A DNA stretch of 6,670 nucleotides from JBBPZA01 sp038330095. GTDB taxonomy: Bacteria; Actinomycetota; Thermoleophilia; Solirubrobacterales; Solirubrobacteraceae. The DNA lies in assembly GCA_038330095.1 (NCBI GenBank), contig JBBQNQ010000127.1:1-6670 (forward strand). The letters run 5' to 3'. Below the pieces are notes generated by a model that was not told where the DNA came from, ran no database searches, and saw only the letters and a program-made list of their open reading frames with translations. Shown piece by piece: positions 1 to 6,055 of this stretch (its first letter is position 1; each line of letters opens with the position of its first letter). The position numbers were made by a program, and so were the translations under genes.

Positions 1-1584
1 CCGCTCACCCTGTCGGTCGCCCCCGGCGAGTTCGTGTGCATCATCGGCGAGTCGGGCTCGGGGAAGTCAACGCTCATCAAGATGCTCGCCGGCGTCACGC
101 GCCCGACCACCGGCAGCATCACGGTCAACGGCGAGCCCGTCGAGGCCCACCTCACCGACATCGGCTATGTGCCCCAGGACGAGATCGTCCACCCCAAGCT
201 CACCGTGCGCGAGGCGCTGCGTTACTCGGCCAAGCTGCGCCTGCCCTCCGACGCCGGGCGCGACGACATCGAGGGCGCGGTCAACCGGGTGCTCTCAGAG
301 CTCTCGCTCGAGCAGCACGCGGAGACCCAGATCGGCTCGCTCTCCGGCGGCCAGCGCAAGCGCGCCGGAGTGGCGTCCGAGCTGCTCAGCCGCCCGAGCC
401 TGCTGCTCCTCGACGAGGCCACGACCGGCCTGGACCCGGGCCTGGAGACGCGGATGATGGAGCTCATGCGCGACCTCGCCGACAACGACCGCGCCGTCAT
501 CACCATCACCCACGCGACCAAGAACCTCGGGATGTGCAACAAGGTCGTGGTCATGGGCCGGGGTGGGGACCTGTGCTTCTTCGGCTCCCCCGACGAAGCG
601 CTGCGCTTCTTCCGCACGCACGAGTACGACGGCATCTATCGCGCGCTCGACGAGCACCCCGCCGCGCAATGGCGGGCCCAGTTCGAGGCGACCACCGCGG
701 GAGCGGGTCCCAACGGCACGTCCGAGCGCCGGCCCGCGATCGCCACCGCCGCCGGCCGGGCGCCGCGGGGCCAGCGCAGCTCGGTGTCGCAGTCGTTCAC
801 GCTCGCCGGGCGCTACTTCAAGAACTTCGTGCGCGACCGGCGCAACATGGCGCTGCTGCTCGGCCAGGTGCCGGTCATCGCCATCGCGATCGTCCTGCTC
901 TTCAAGCTCGGGGTGTTCAAGAAGGGCAACAACCCGACCGACATGGCGATGCTGCTCTTCCTCGTGGTCACCACTTCGGTGTGGCTCGGCTCGATCGACG
1001 CCTCCCGCGAGATCATCAAGGAGAAGGCGGTGTTCCTGCGCGAGCGCGCGGTCGGGGTGAAGCTCGGCGCCTACCTGACCTCCAAGCTGATCGTCCTGTT
1101 CACGCTCGCGGCGGTGCAGACGACGCTGCTGGTGCTGATCGTCTTCGGGCTGCGGCCGCTGCACGACTCGGCAGGGAGCCTGCTCGCCGTGTGGATCGCG
1201 CTCGTGCTGTCCTCGTGGGTGTCGGTGGGCGTGGGCCTGCTGGTCTCGGCCTCGGTGCGCAGCGAGGACCAGGCCACGAGCTTCATCCCGCTCGTGCTGA
1301 TCCCGCAGCTCTTGTTCGCGGGCGCGATCGTGCCCGTCGCCGCGATGCTGCAGCCGATCAAGGCGCTTTCCAAGCTCGTCTACTCGCAGTGGGCGTTCGC
1401 GGGAAGCGGCAGCGCGATCGACATGAATCAGCGCATAGGGGCGAATGCGCGCTTCGCACAGGCGAATCAGTTCGGGACGGACTTCTTCGACGTCTCGACC
1501 ATCGCGACCTACGGGATCCTGCTGCTGTTCCTCGCGGTGCTGGTCGCAGCCGTCGCGGCGATGCTGGTCCGCCGCGCCGAGTAG
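1..1584 (+). CDS. ABC transporter, ATPase fused to ABC-2/ABCG-type permease (5' truncated)
   Basis: The reading frame is open from the first base, so the N-terminus lies off the window. About 527 residues are visible. The ATPase domain (visible residues 1 to about 225) is intact: Walker A GESGSGKST at 16-24, Q-loop glutamine at 59, signature LSGGQ at 114-118, Walker B LLLLDE at 134-139, and the H-loop histidine at 171. A basic, proline/alanine-rich linker follows. Six hydrophobic segments then lie near 284-303, 315-332, 360-381, 393-416, 426-449 and 500-523. The ATPase-then-permease order and the TVREALRYSAKLRLP stretch resemble ABCG half-transporters and the actinobacterial FHA-ABC proteins such as Mycobacterium Rv1747. 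Whether FHA domains precede it cannot be seen here. It would work as a dimer in the cytoplasmic membrane, probably as an exporter; substrate unknown. The GTG/Val codon at 34 is inside Walker-A-proximal sequence and is not the start. It converges on the deacetylase gene with 5 bp between stop codons. Confidence 0.93.
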   Translation, partial: PLTLSVAPGEFVCIIGESGSGKSTLIKMLAGVTRPTTGSITVNGEPVEAHLTDIGYVPQDEIVHPKLTVREALRYSAKLRLPSDAGRDDIEGAVNRVLSELSLEQHAETQIGSLSGGQRKRAGVASELLSRPSLLLLDEATTGLDPGLETRMMELMRDLADNDRAVITITHATKNLGMCNKVVVMGRGGDLCFFGSPDEALRFFRTHEYDGIYRALDEHPAAQWRAQFEATTAGAGPNGTSERRPAIATAAGRAPRGQRSSVSQSFTLAGRYFKNFVRDRRNMALLLGQVPVIAIAIVLLFKLGVFKKGNNPTDMAMLLFLVVTTSVWLGSIDASREIIKEKAVFLRERAVGVKLGAYLTSKLIVLFTLAAVQTTLLVLIVFGLRPLHDSAGSLLAVWIALVLSSWVSVGVGLLVSASVRSEDQATSFIPLVLIPQLLFAGAIVPVAAMLQPIKALSKLVYSQWAFAGSGSAIDMNQRIGANARFAQANQFGTDFFDVSTIATYGILLLFLAVLVAAVAAMLVRRAE

Positions 1585-1589
1585 CCCGG

Positions 1590-2456
1590 TCAGCCCTCGA
1601 GCAGCTCGGTCAGCGTCGCGAAGCGATAGCCGCGGTCGCGCAGCTGCGGGATCAGCCGGCGGACGGCCTCGGCGGTCGCCGGGGCGTTGGGCCCTCCCAT
1701 CATGTGCATGACCACGATCGCCCCGGGTCGGGCCTGATCGAGCACCGTCCGCTCGATCACCCCGGGGTCGGACTGGAACGCGTCGCCCGACGCGACTCCG
1801 TCCACCACCTGCTCGCCCTCGCCCGCGACGAGGTCGAGATCACCCTGGGCGTGGCAGAGGCCGGGGAAGCGGAAGTAGCGCGGCGGGCGGTCGGAGAGGC
1901 GCTCGAGGATCCGGGCGGTGCGACGCAGCTCGCTGAGCTTGCCCGCCTCTGTGTCCACGGAGGCAAGCCCGTAGCAGCTCGGGGTCCAGGCGAGGTGGTC
2001 CCACGTATGGCCGGCGATCTCGAACAGCGGATCGCGAGCGAAGGAGCGCACCGCGCGCGGGTAGGTCCGCGCCCAAAGCCCGGTGAGGAACAGCGTGGCC
2101 TTGCTGCGGGTGGCGCGCAGCGTCTTGATGAGGTCACGTGCGTACCAGCGGGTGACACGGCCCGAGGCCAGCTCGCCGAGCATCGCCTCGGTCATGTCGG
2201 CGTCGAAGGTCAGCGCGATTCGCCGGCCCTTGGAGGGTCCCTCCTGCACGGGCTCGGCGCGCACGGGCGCGCGCGGGACCGGCTTGACGGGGCGCGGGCG
2301 CGAAGCCCGGCGGGCGGGCGCGGGCGTCCGCGCGGGCGGCGCGCCTGCCGGGGGCCCGGCCTGCGTCGTTGCCCCGTCGCGACAGCCGGCGAGGAGGACG
2401 AGCGCCACCAGGAGCGGCGCGCAGAGCGCTGGCGAGCGGGGCACGGGCCGGCGCAT
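1590..2456 (-). CDS. Polysaccharide deacetylase (NodB-fold) lipoprotein
   Basis: Predicted 288-residue exported lipoprotein of carbohydrate esterase family 4 type. These enzymes remove N- or O-acetyl groups from peptidoglycan, chitin-like or capsular glycans outside the cell. Residues 1-25 form a lipoprotein signal: basic start, hydrophobic run, lipobox LAGC with Cys25 as the lipidation site. A Pro/Ala/Arg-rich wall-spanning linker covers about 28-75. NodB motifs follow: TFDAD at 83-87 (usual form TFDDG), HTWDH at 150-154 (metal-binding HxxxH), RPPRYFRFPG at 190-199, and IVVMH with His251 near the end. Asp85 can serve as the base; the normal metal-ligand Asp at 86 is Ala, and Asp87 may take its place. 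Cys161 and Cys201 could form a disulfide. The ATG at 2456 is chosen because the signal peptide follows directly. Its ribosome binding site is weak. A stress-type promoter may lie at 2531-2553. Substrate is not known. Confidence 0.9.
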   Translation of the reverse strand: MRRPVPRSPALCAPLLVALVLLAGCRDGATTQAGPPAGAPPARTPAPARRASRPRPVKPVPRAPVRAEPVQEGPSKGRRIALTFDADMTEAMLGELASGRVTRWYARDLIKTLRATRSKATLFLTGLWARTYPRAVRSFARDPLFEIAGHTWDHLAWTPSCYGLASVDTEAGKLSELRRTARILERLSDRPPRYFRFPGLCHAQGDLDLVAGEGEQVVDGVASGDAFQSDPGVIERTVLDQARPGAIVVMHMMGGPNAPATAEAVRRLIPQLRDRGYRFATLTELLEG

Positions 2457-2530
2457 CCTAAGTCCGAGCCAAGACGCCCGGCGCCGAGGGTGCTACGCGC
2501 CAGCTTGGGGCCTGCGACCGCAACGCCCGA

Positions 2531-2553
2531 ATACCCGGGAGCGTGGCGGGAAC
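2531..2553 (-). promoter_or_regulatory. Candidate general-stress (SigB/SigF-like) promoter for the deacetylase
   Basis: Read on the minus strand, GTTC (2553-2550) is followed after 13 bases by GGGTAT (2536-2531). The -10 element matches the SigB-group consensus exactly. The -35 differs from GTTT at one base. Spacing is near the usual range. It would give a leader of about 65-70 bases before the ATG at 2456. This is motif reading only. Confidence 0.3.
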
Positions 2554-2575
2554 TGTTCAGTGGAGGGAAGGGATA
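2549..2575 (+). promoter_or_regulatory. Weak candidate promoter for the PRC-barrel gene
   Basis: GGAAC (2549-2553) resembles the -35 box of ECF or stress sigma factors. It is followed after 16 bases by GGGATA (2570-2575). It overlaps the opposing minus-strand candidate, so the two genes may share a divergent control region. The match is partial. Confidence 0.2.
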
Positions 2576-2620
2576 ACCGGCCGGTGTTCCTCCGAATAGC
2601 TGCAGTCGAGAGACCTTCTC

Positions 2621-2627
2621 AAGGAGG
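2621..2627 (+). promoter_or_regulatory. Ribosome binding site of the PRC-barrel gene
   Basis: AAGGAGG lies 11 bases before the ATG at 2639. It is a strong Shine-Dalgarno match and fixes this start. Confidence 0.8.
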
Positions 2628-2638
2628 CCCAATAACGC

Positions 2639-3433
2639 ATGGCTGAATTCACCGAACAGATGGATCAGGACACGCAGCGCGTAGCCGCGTGGCGTGGACG
2701 CACCGCGGTCGATCGCGACGGCGACACGATCGGCGAGATCAAGGAGATCTACCTCGATCGGCGCAGCGGCCAGCCGCAGTGGGCGCTCGTGAGCACGGGC
2801 TTCCTGAAGGGCCAGAGCTTCGTGCCGCTCCAGGACGCCACTGACGAGGGCGACGACGCCGTGCGTTTCCCCTACGAGAAGAGCCAGGTCAAGGACGCGC
2901 CGAGCATCGACGTCGACCAGGAGCTCTCTCCCGAGGAGGAGCAGACCCTCTACCGCCACTACGGCATGGAGTGGGGCGAGTTCGACTACGGGCAGGAATA
3001 CGACGGCGAAGGCGATCGCGAGACCGTTGGCCGCGACACCTCCGGCCCCACGACCGACGACGCGATGACCCGCTCCGAGGAGGAGCTGGCCGTCGGCACG
3101 ACCTCACGCGAGAGCGGCCGCGCCCGCCTGCGCAAGTACGTGGTTACCGAGCAGGTGCAGACCACCGTGCCCGTGCAGCGCGAGGAGGTCCGCGTCGAGC
3201 GTGAGCCGATCACCGACGCCAACGTCGGCGACGCGACCGACGGTCCCGCGATCTCCGAGGAGGAGCACGAGGTCGTGCTTCACGAGGAGGAGGTCGTCGT
3301 CGAGAAGCGCGCGGTCCCCAAGGAGCGCGTGCGCCTCGACAAGGAGACGCTCACCGAGGAGAAGCAGCTTTCCGACGAGGTCCGCAAGGAGCGCATCGAG
3401 ATGGAGGGCGAAGAGGCCACGAGCCGCCGGTAG
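2639..3433 (+). CDS. PRC-barrel and DUF2382 domain protein
   Basis: Predicted 264-residue cytoplasmic, strongly acidic protein with no signal peptide or membrane segment. Residues about 14-88 look like a PRC-barrel: a beta-rich stretch with DRDGDTIGEIKEIYLD, then GQPQWALVSTG and FVPL. A charged acidic linker follows (about 95-150). DUF2382 covers about 160-258, with the typical LRKYVVTEQVQTTVPVQREE core and glutamate/valine-rich repeats such as EEHEVVLHEEEVVVEKR. PRC-barrels occur in RNA-processing and photosynthetic-centre proteins; the PRC-DUF2382 pair is common in actinobacteria and cyanobacteria and is often linked to desiccation or general stress, but no biochemical role is established. 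The start is supported by a strong ribosome binding site. The gene stands alone on the plus strand and is followed 28 bases later by a perfect palindrome that probably ends transcription. Confidence 0.9.
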   Translation: MAEFTEQMDQDTQRVAAWRGRTAVDRDGDTIGEIKEIYLDRRSGQPQWALVSTGFLKGQSFVPLQDATDEGDDAVRFPYEKSQVKDAPSIDVDQELSPEEEQTLYRHYGMEWGEFDYGQEYDGEGDRETVGRDTSGPTTDDAMTRSEEELAVGTTSRESGRARLRKYVVTEQVQTTVPVQREEVRVEREPITDANVGDATDGPAISEEEHEVVLHEEEVVVEKRAVPKERVRLDKETLTEEKQLSDEVRKERIEMEGEEATSRR

Positions 3434-3461
3434 CGGCGCGCCCCCCTCGCCGAAGGCTGAC

Positions 3462-3491
3462 CCGAGGGCCCGGCGTACGCCGGGCCCTCGG
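3462..3491. terminator. Perfect 30-bp palindrome, likely bidirectional terminator
   Basis: The two 15-base arms are exactly complementary, centred between 3476 and 3477 (TA). The minimal loop would form from the GTAC centre. It sits 28 bases after the PRC-barrel stop codon and 4 bases beyond the stop of the minus-strand acidic ORF, so it can serve both converging genes. There is no T-run on either side, as is common for terminators in GC-rich actinobacteria. A protein-binding operator is possible but less likely here. Confidence 0.7.
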
Positions 3492-3495
3492 CGTA

Positions 3496-3642
3496 TCAGC
3501 CCTCGGCCGCTTCGTCCTCGCGCTCCTGGGCCCGGTCGACCTCTTCGGCCATCGAGCCCTTCTCGGACTCCTCGCCGCGCTCGACGTCCTCGACGTCGTC
3601 GCCGTCGGAGTCCTGGTCCTCCCGGTGTGGTGACTCGCTCAT
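3496..3642 (-). CDS. Small, highly acidic hypothetical protein (48 aa)
   Basis: A complete 48-codon frame runs from ATG at 3642 to TGA at 3496-3498. About 44 of 48 codons end in G or C, as expected for a real gene in this genome. The product begins MSESPHREDQDSDGDD and ends QEREDEAAEG. I count 21 Asp/Glu against 5 Lys/Arg, with no hydrophobic segment, so it should be soluble and probably disordered. It lies 30 bases after gene 3673-4224 on the same strand, so co-transcription is plausible. It ends exactly at the shared terminator palindrome, which also supports a real transcript end. No good Shine-Dalgarno is visible (GGGG is 14-17 bases upstream). An internal ATG (residue 31) is a less likely start. 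I do not recognise a family; no function is proposed. Confidence 0.55.
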   Translation of the reverse strand: MSESPHREDQDSDGDDVEDVERGEESEKGSMAEEVDRAQEREDEAAEG

Positions 3643-3672
3643 GGCGCGAGGCTTACCCCGGGCCGGCGCCCC

Positions 3673-4224
3673 TCAGCCACCCGCTCGCCTGCGACCGGCG
3701 GTCCGCGCCCGCCCATCCTGAGCGGGCCCCGCGCCGGCGAGACCGAGCGGACTGAGCCCGCCGGCGTCGCGCTCGCGCTCCAGGCGGCCGGCGCGCAGGG
3801 CCGCGCGGCCCTGCTCCTCCAGCGAGGCGGCGTGGAGGGTCTCGCGCACCCGCTCGACGGTGGCGGCGCTCGCCGACCCGGCCGCCTCGAGCGCCTCGTC
3901 GGCGGCGCCGAGCAGGCGCTCGAGCACCAGGCGGTGGGCCTCGACGGCGTCACGGAAGCGGGACGGATCGCCTTTGACCGCCTGCGCCTGGGTGGCCTGC
4001 AGGTCGTCGACCGTGTCCAGCAGCGCGGCGACGTCCTCCCCGCGCTCGCGCGCGAGGCGGTTGACCGCCCACGCCGCGACGGTCGGCTTGCGCAGCGCCC
4101 GCACCCGGGCCGCATCGTCGCGCCGGCCCTCGTCGCGCAGCTTTTGCGCGAGCGCGTCACGCTCGGCGACGAACTCGCCCACCGGCAGGCCGTAGAGCCG
4201 GTCGAGCTGCTCCTCGAGATCCAT
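3673..4224 (-). CDS. Charged helical hypothetical protein (183 aa)
   Basis: Predicted 183-residue soluble protein rich in Ala, Arg, Glu and Leu, with long amphipathic helices. It starts MDLEEQLDRLYGLPVGEFVAE and contains RALRKPTVAAWAVNRLARE at 42-60. This start and the KPTVAAWAVN core are familiar to me from uncharacterised actinobacterial proteins, but no function is established. Residues 92-150 look like a continuous helix or coiled coil. After residue 155 the chain becomes Gly/Ala/Arg-rich and ends soon after, so it may be a short version of the family. The frame stays open upstream to an ATG at 4329, but that extension runs through hairpin repeat copy A and looks unlike coding sequence, so ATG 4224 is preferred. 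The ribosome binding site is weak (TAGG about 10 bases upstream). The 48-aa acidic ORF follows after 30 bases. Confidence 0.75.
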   Translation of the reverse strand: MDLEEQLDRLYGLPVGEFVAERDALAQKLRDEGRRDDAARVRALRKPTVAAWAVNRLARERGEDVAALLDTVDDLQATQAQAVKGDPSRFRDAVEAHRLVLERLLGAADEALEAAGSASAATVERVRETLHAASLEEQGRAALRAGRLERERDAGGLSPLGLAGAGPAQDGRARTAGRRRAGG

Positions 4225-4295
4225 GCGCGTCAGCCTACGAAAGTGGAAGGCCGGGTAGGGCGCGAAAGGCGCGACGAAGGAGGGGAAGCGACCGT

Positions 4296-4340
4296 CGAGG
4301 GTGCAGTTGGGCCCGCCATAGCGGCCCAACGTCAGTCTCG
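4296..4340 (-). repeat. Structured repeat, copy A
   Basis: Outer arms CGAG (4296-4299) and CTCG (4337-4340) enclose an inner stem GTTGGGCC (4306-4313) with GGCCCAAC (4323-4330), extended by two more pairs past a bulge. It shares its plan and the flanking TGCA and GTC bases with copy B, which begins 58 bases later. It lies 72 bases before the start of gene 3673-4224. Confidence 0.65.
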
Positions 4341-4353
4341 CGGCCGAAGGGAC

Positions 4354-4398
4354 CGAGACTGCAGTTGAACCGACCTATTCGGCTCAACGTCGATCTCG
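4354..4398 (-). repeat. Structured repeat, copy B
   Basis: Outer arms CGAGA (4354-4358) and TCTCG (4394-4398) enclose inner arms at 4364-4373 and 4379-4388 around a five-base loop. On the plus strand one pair is an A-C mismatch (4369/4383). On the minus strand it becomes a G-U wobble, giving an unbroken 10-bp stem. This favours a minus-strand RNA. Compared with copy A, several stem bases differ on both arms so that pairing is kept. Confidence 0.65.
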
Positions 4399-4399
4399 C

Positions 4400-4427
4400 G
4401 GCGCCGACCGGCCTCGCCGCCGGCGCC
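4400..4427. other. Strong 11-bp GC hairpin beside repeat copy B
   Basis: GGCGCCG (4400-4406) pairs with CGGCGCC (4421-4427). Inside it, CGGC (4409-4412) pairs with GCCG (4416-4419) around a CTC loop. With repeats A and B it makes about 130 bases of nearly continuous secondary structure. It could be a terminator without a T-run or part of a structured RNA. Confidence 0.5.
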
Positions 4428-4542
4428 GGCCCCTTCACCCCCTCGCCCGACGCCGTTGAGACTTCAGCTCCCGCCTGCCCGCTGCCGTCCGGGTGGCGCT
4501 GGTCTTCGGTGACGGCCACCGCGAAGGAGGACGAGGTCAGGT

Positions 4543-4568
4543 AGCGGCTCGCCGGAGTCAAAGCCGCT
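4543..4568 (-). terminator. Possible weak terminator after the HD-GYP-like gene
   Basis: AGCGGCT (4543-4549) and AGCCGCT (4562-4568) form a 7-bp stem with a 12-base loop, about 43 bases past the stop codon of the minus-strand gene. There is no T-run. The short stem makes this tentative. Confidence 0.25.
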
Positions 4569-4610
4569 CGGCGAGGAGGGGACCTAGCGCGCGCTGATCG
4601 CCGCGAGCGC

Positions 4611-5870
4611 TCAGGCAGCGCCGGTTGCCAGCCTGCCGAGCACGCGTGGCGCGACGGTCCGGCGCCACCCGTAGGAGCCGGGCCATTCGTGAAGACGCGG
4701 CTGGAACGCCGGCAGGCGGGCGAACTGGGCCTCCTGCGCGACGACCGTGGCGGCGGCCGCGACCACGCTCGGGTCGAACTGCGTTCCCGCGCGGGCGGAG
4801 AGAGCGAGCATCGCCACCTCGTGACTGAGCTCCGGGGTGTCCTTCGCGGTGAGACCGCTCCACGCCCGCGCGACCGTGAGGACGCGGCTGGCAAGCGGGA
4901 TGTCAGACCCGGGAAGCTCTGCAGGCCACCCCGCTCCGTCCCAGCGCTCATGGGAGTAGAACGCGAGGAAGCACGCGTGCTGGACTTGAGCGAGCGAGCA
5001 TCGCGAGAAGGCGTCGCCCTCTGACGACTCACCGCCGCCGGAGAGCTGGCAGGCGCAGGCGAGCACCAGGCGCTCGTCCTTGCTCAAGCCGAGGACGTCG
5101 GCGATCGCGGCGGCGTACACCTGGGTGGCCGCCAAGCGATCCAGTTCGACGATCGGGCGCCGTCGGGTGGCAAGCGTGATCGCGCTCTGCGGAACGACGG
5201 TGATCAGCGCGAAGATGACCAGCGCGAGAACGCCGAGCGAGGCTGTGAGCACGGCCACGATCGCACCCAGGGCGGCCATCAGCAGCACACCGATCAGGGC
5301 GGTGTCCCTCAGGTCCTTGAGCATCCGCGCCACCGACTGGCCGAGATAGGCCGGGCCGTACACCAGCGGGCCGACCGCGTAGTTCGCCAGCGCCATGGCG
5401 ACCCCGGCCGCGAACAGCGCCGGCGCAGCCTGCGCTGACAGATGACCGACGCCGGCGAGCGACAGCACCTGCGCGGCGACGAAGATGTCCCAGCCGTACG
5501 CGGCGAGGTTCGCGAGGTTGCCGGCGCGGATCAGCTGTCGATCGCGATGCGCCAGGTCCCCGAAGAGCAGGAGGGCAAGCGACAGGGCGATGGCCGGCAA
5601 AGGTCCGGCCAAGGCCAGCGCCACCAGAGCGACCACGGTCGTGGCGTCCCAGCGGATCCCCGTCGGGAGAGCAGCCTCGTTCAGATCGGCGGCAACGCCG
5701 ATCGCGAGCAGCACGAGAAGCACCAGGGGGTCCCCCCAGTGCGAGGCAGGCGCCCACAACGCAAACGCCGGCACGAGCGCAAGCAGGGCCACGAGGTGGA
5801 AGGCGAGCGAGAGCCGCTGGCGAGAGGTGAGCCCCCCGAGTGCCCTGCTCAGGCTCGTCCGCGCGTTCAT
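4611..5870 (-). CDS. Membrane protein with degenerate HD-GYP domain
   Basis: Predicted 419 residues. The first ~235 are hydrophobic, with about six to eight membrane segments (near 22-40, 48-64, 76-104, 118-140, 148-172 and 188-232). A cytoplasmic HD-type domain covers about 245-375. HD-GYP domains normally hydrolyse cyclic di-GMP using metal held by an HD pair. Relationship is clear from AIADVLGLSKDERLVLACA (255-273), SHERWDGAGWP (306-316) and IPLASRVLTVARAW (324-337). The key residues are altered: where LHDIGK is expected there is QLSGGG (275-280), the first His of HHE is Ser306, GYP is GWP, and the Asp of the vaDa motif is Arg335. It is therefore probably not an active phosphodiesterase; a binding or signalling role is inferred. 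The ATG at 5870 is preceded by GAGGT six bases upstream. Long leader upstream; no same-strand partner close by. Confidence 0.85.
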   Translation of the reverse strand: MNARTSLSRALGGLTSRQRLSLAFHLVALLALVPAFALWAPASHWGDPLVLLVLLAIGVAADLNEAALPTGIRWDATTVVALVALALAGPLPAIALSLALLLFGDLAHRDRQLIRAGNLANLAAYGWDIFVAAQVLSLAGVGHLSAQAAPALFAAGVAMALANYAVGPLVYGPAYLGQSVARMLKDLRDTALIGVLLMAALGAIVAVLTASLGVLALVIFALITVVPQSAITLATRRRPIVELDRLAATQVYAAAIADVLGLSKDERLVLACACQLSGGGESSEGDAFSRCSLAQVQHACFLAFYSHERWDGAGWPAELPGSDIPLASRVLTVARAWSGLTAKDTPELSHEVAMLALSARAGTQFDPSVVAAAATVVAQEAQFARLPAFQPRLHEWPGSYGWRRTVAPRVLGRLATGAA

Positions 5871-5876
5871 GTCCGT

Positions 5877-5881
5877 ACCTC
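5877..5881 (-). promoter_or_regulatory. Ribosome binding site of the HD-GYP-like gene
   Basis: GAGGT on the minus strand, six bases before the ATG at 5870. It supports this start over others in the frame. Confidence 0.6.
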
Positions 5882-6011
5882 GCTGCTCTTGTCGAGCATT
5901 TGCCCCGGATCCCCCAAGCCAGTCGGACCAGCGGCACGGCGGCCTTCCTCCACCGCCGTGTCCGCAGTCTAGTGAGTTCGAGGCCCTCAGGCGCGAACTT
6001 TTGTTAGGCGA

Positions 6012-6043
6012 TCAGCACTTAAAGCGCATTCTGCCTACCTCCT
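6012..6043 (-). promoter_or_regulatory. Upstream mini-ORF (MRFKC) with strong ribosome binding site
   Basis: AGGAGGT (6043-6037 on the minus strand) lies seven bases before ATG at 6029. The frame then reads Met-Arg-Phe-Lys-Cys and stops at TGA (6014-6012). This is a better ribosome binding site than that of the main gene. The mini-ORF begins 159 bases before the ATG at 5870, in the same frame, with this TGA as the only stop between them. The 47 codons between the TGA and the main start do not show the G/C third-base bias of real genes here, so an N-terminal extension is unlikely. A leader peptide controlling the downstream gene is possible; chance is also possible. Confidence 0.4.
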
Positions 6044-6055
6044 CCCCACCTCTCC

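Larger units (their letters stand above)
4225..4610. other. 386-bp intergenic region rich in hairpins
   Basis: This gap separates the HD-GYP-like gene from gene 3673-4224, both on the minus strand. It holds a weak hairpin near the HD-GYP gene end (4543-4568), a strong 11-bp hairpin (4400-4427), and two copies of a nested-stem element (4296-4340 and 4354-4398). I see no convincing gene. Long open frames pass through it, but they lie out of frame with the flanking genes and look like GC-driven shadows. Confidence 0.6.

Noticed and set aside
36..2576. 846-codon open frame on the plus strand
   Set aside because: It overlaps the ABC gene and the deacetylase gene in another frame and is dominated by Arg, Ala, Gly and His runs, typical of a GC-driven shadow frame. 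No domain is visible.
4235..5032. Long minus-strand open frame through the 386-bp gap
   Set aside because: It covers the HD-GYP domain in the wrong frame and then runs through the hairpin repeats. Its composition is Ser/Arg-rich with no recognisable domain.
6003..6009. GTTAGGC, resembling an integron attC core site
   Set aside because: No matching inverse core site at a suitable distance, no attC-like fold and no integrase or cassette genes nearby.
6014..6029. Selenocysteine or readthrough at the in-frame TGA joining the mini-ORF to the HD-GYP-like gene
   Set aside because: Codons after the TGA lack the genome's third-base bias, no convincing selenocysteine insertion hairpin follows, and the ATG at 5870 has its own ribosome binding site.
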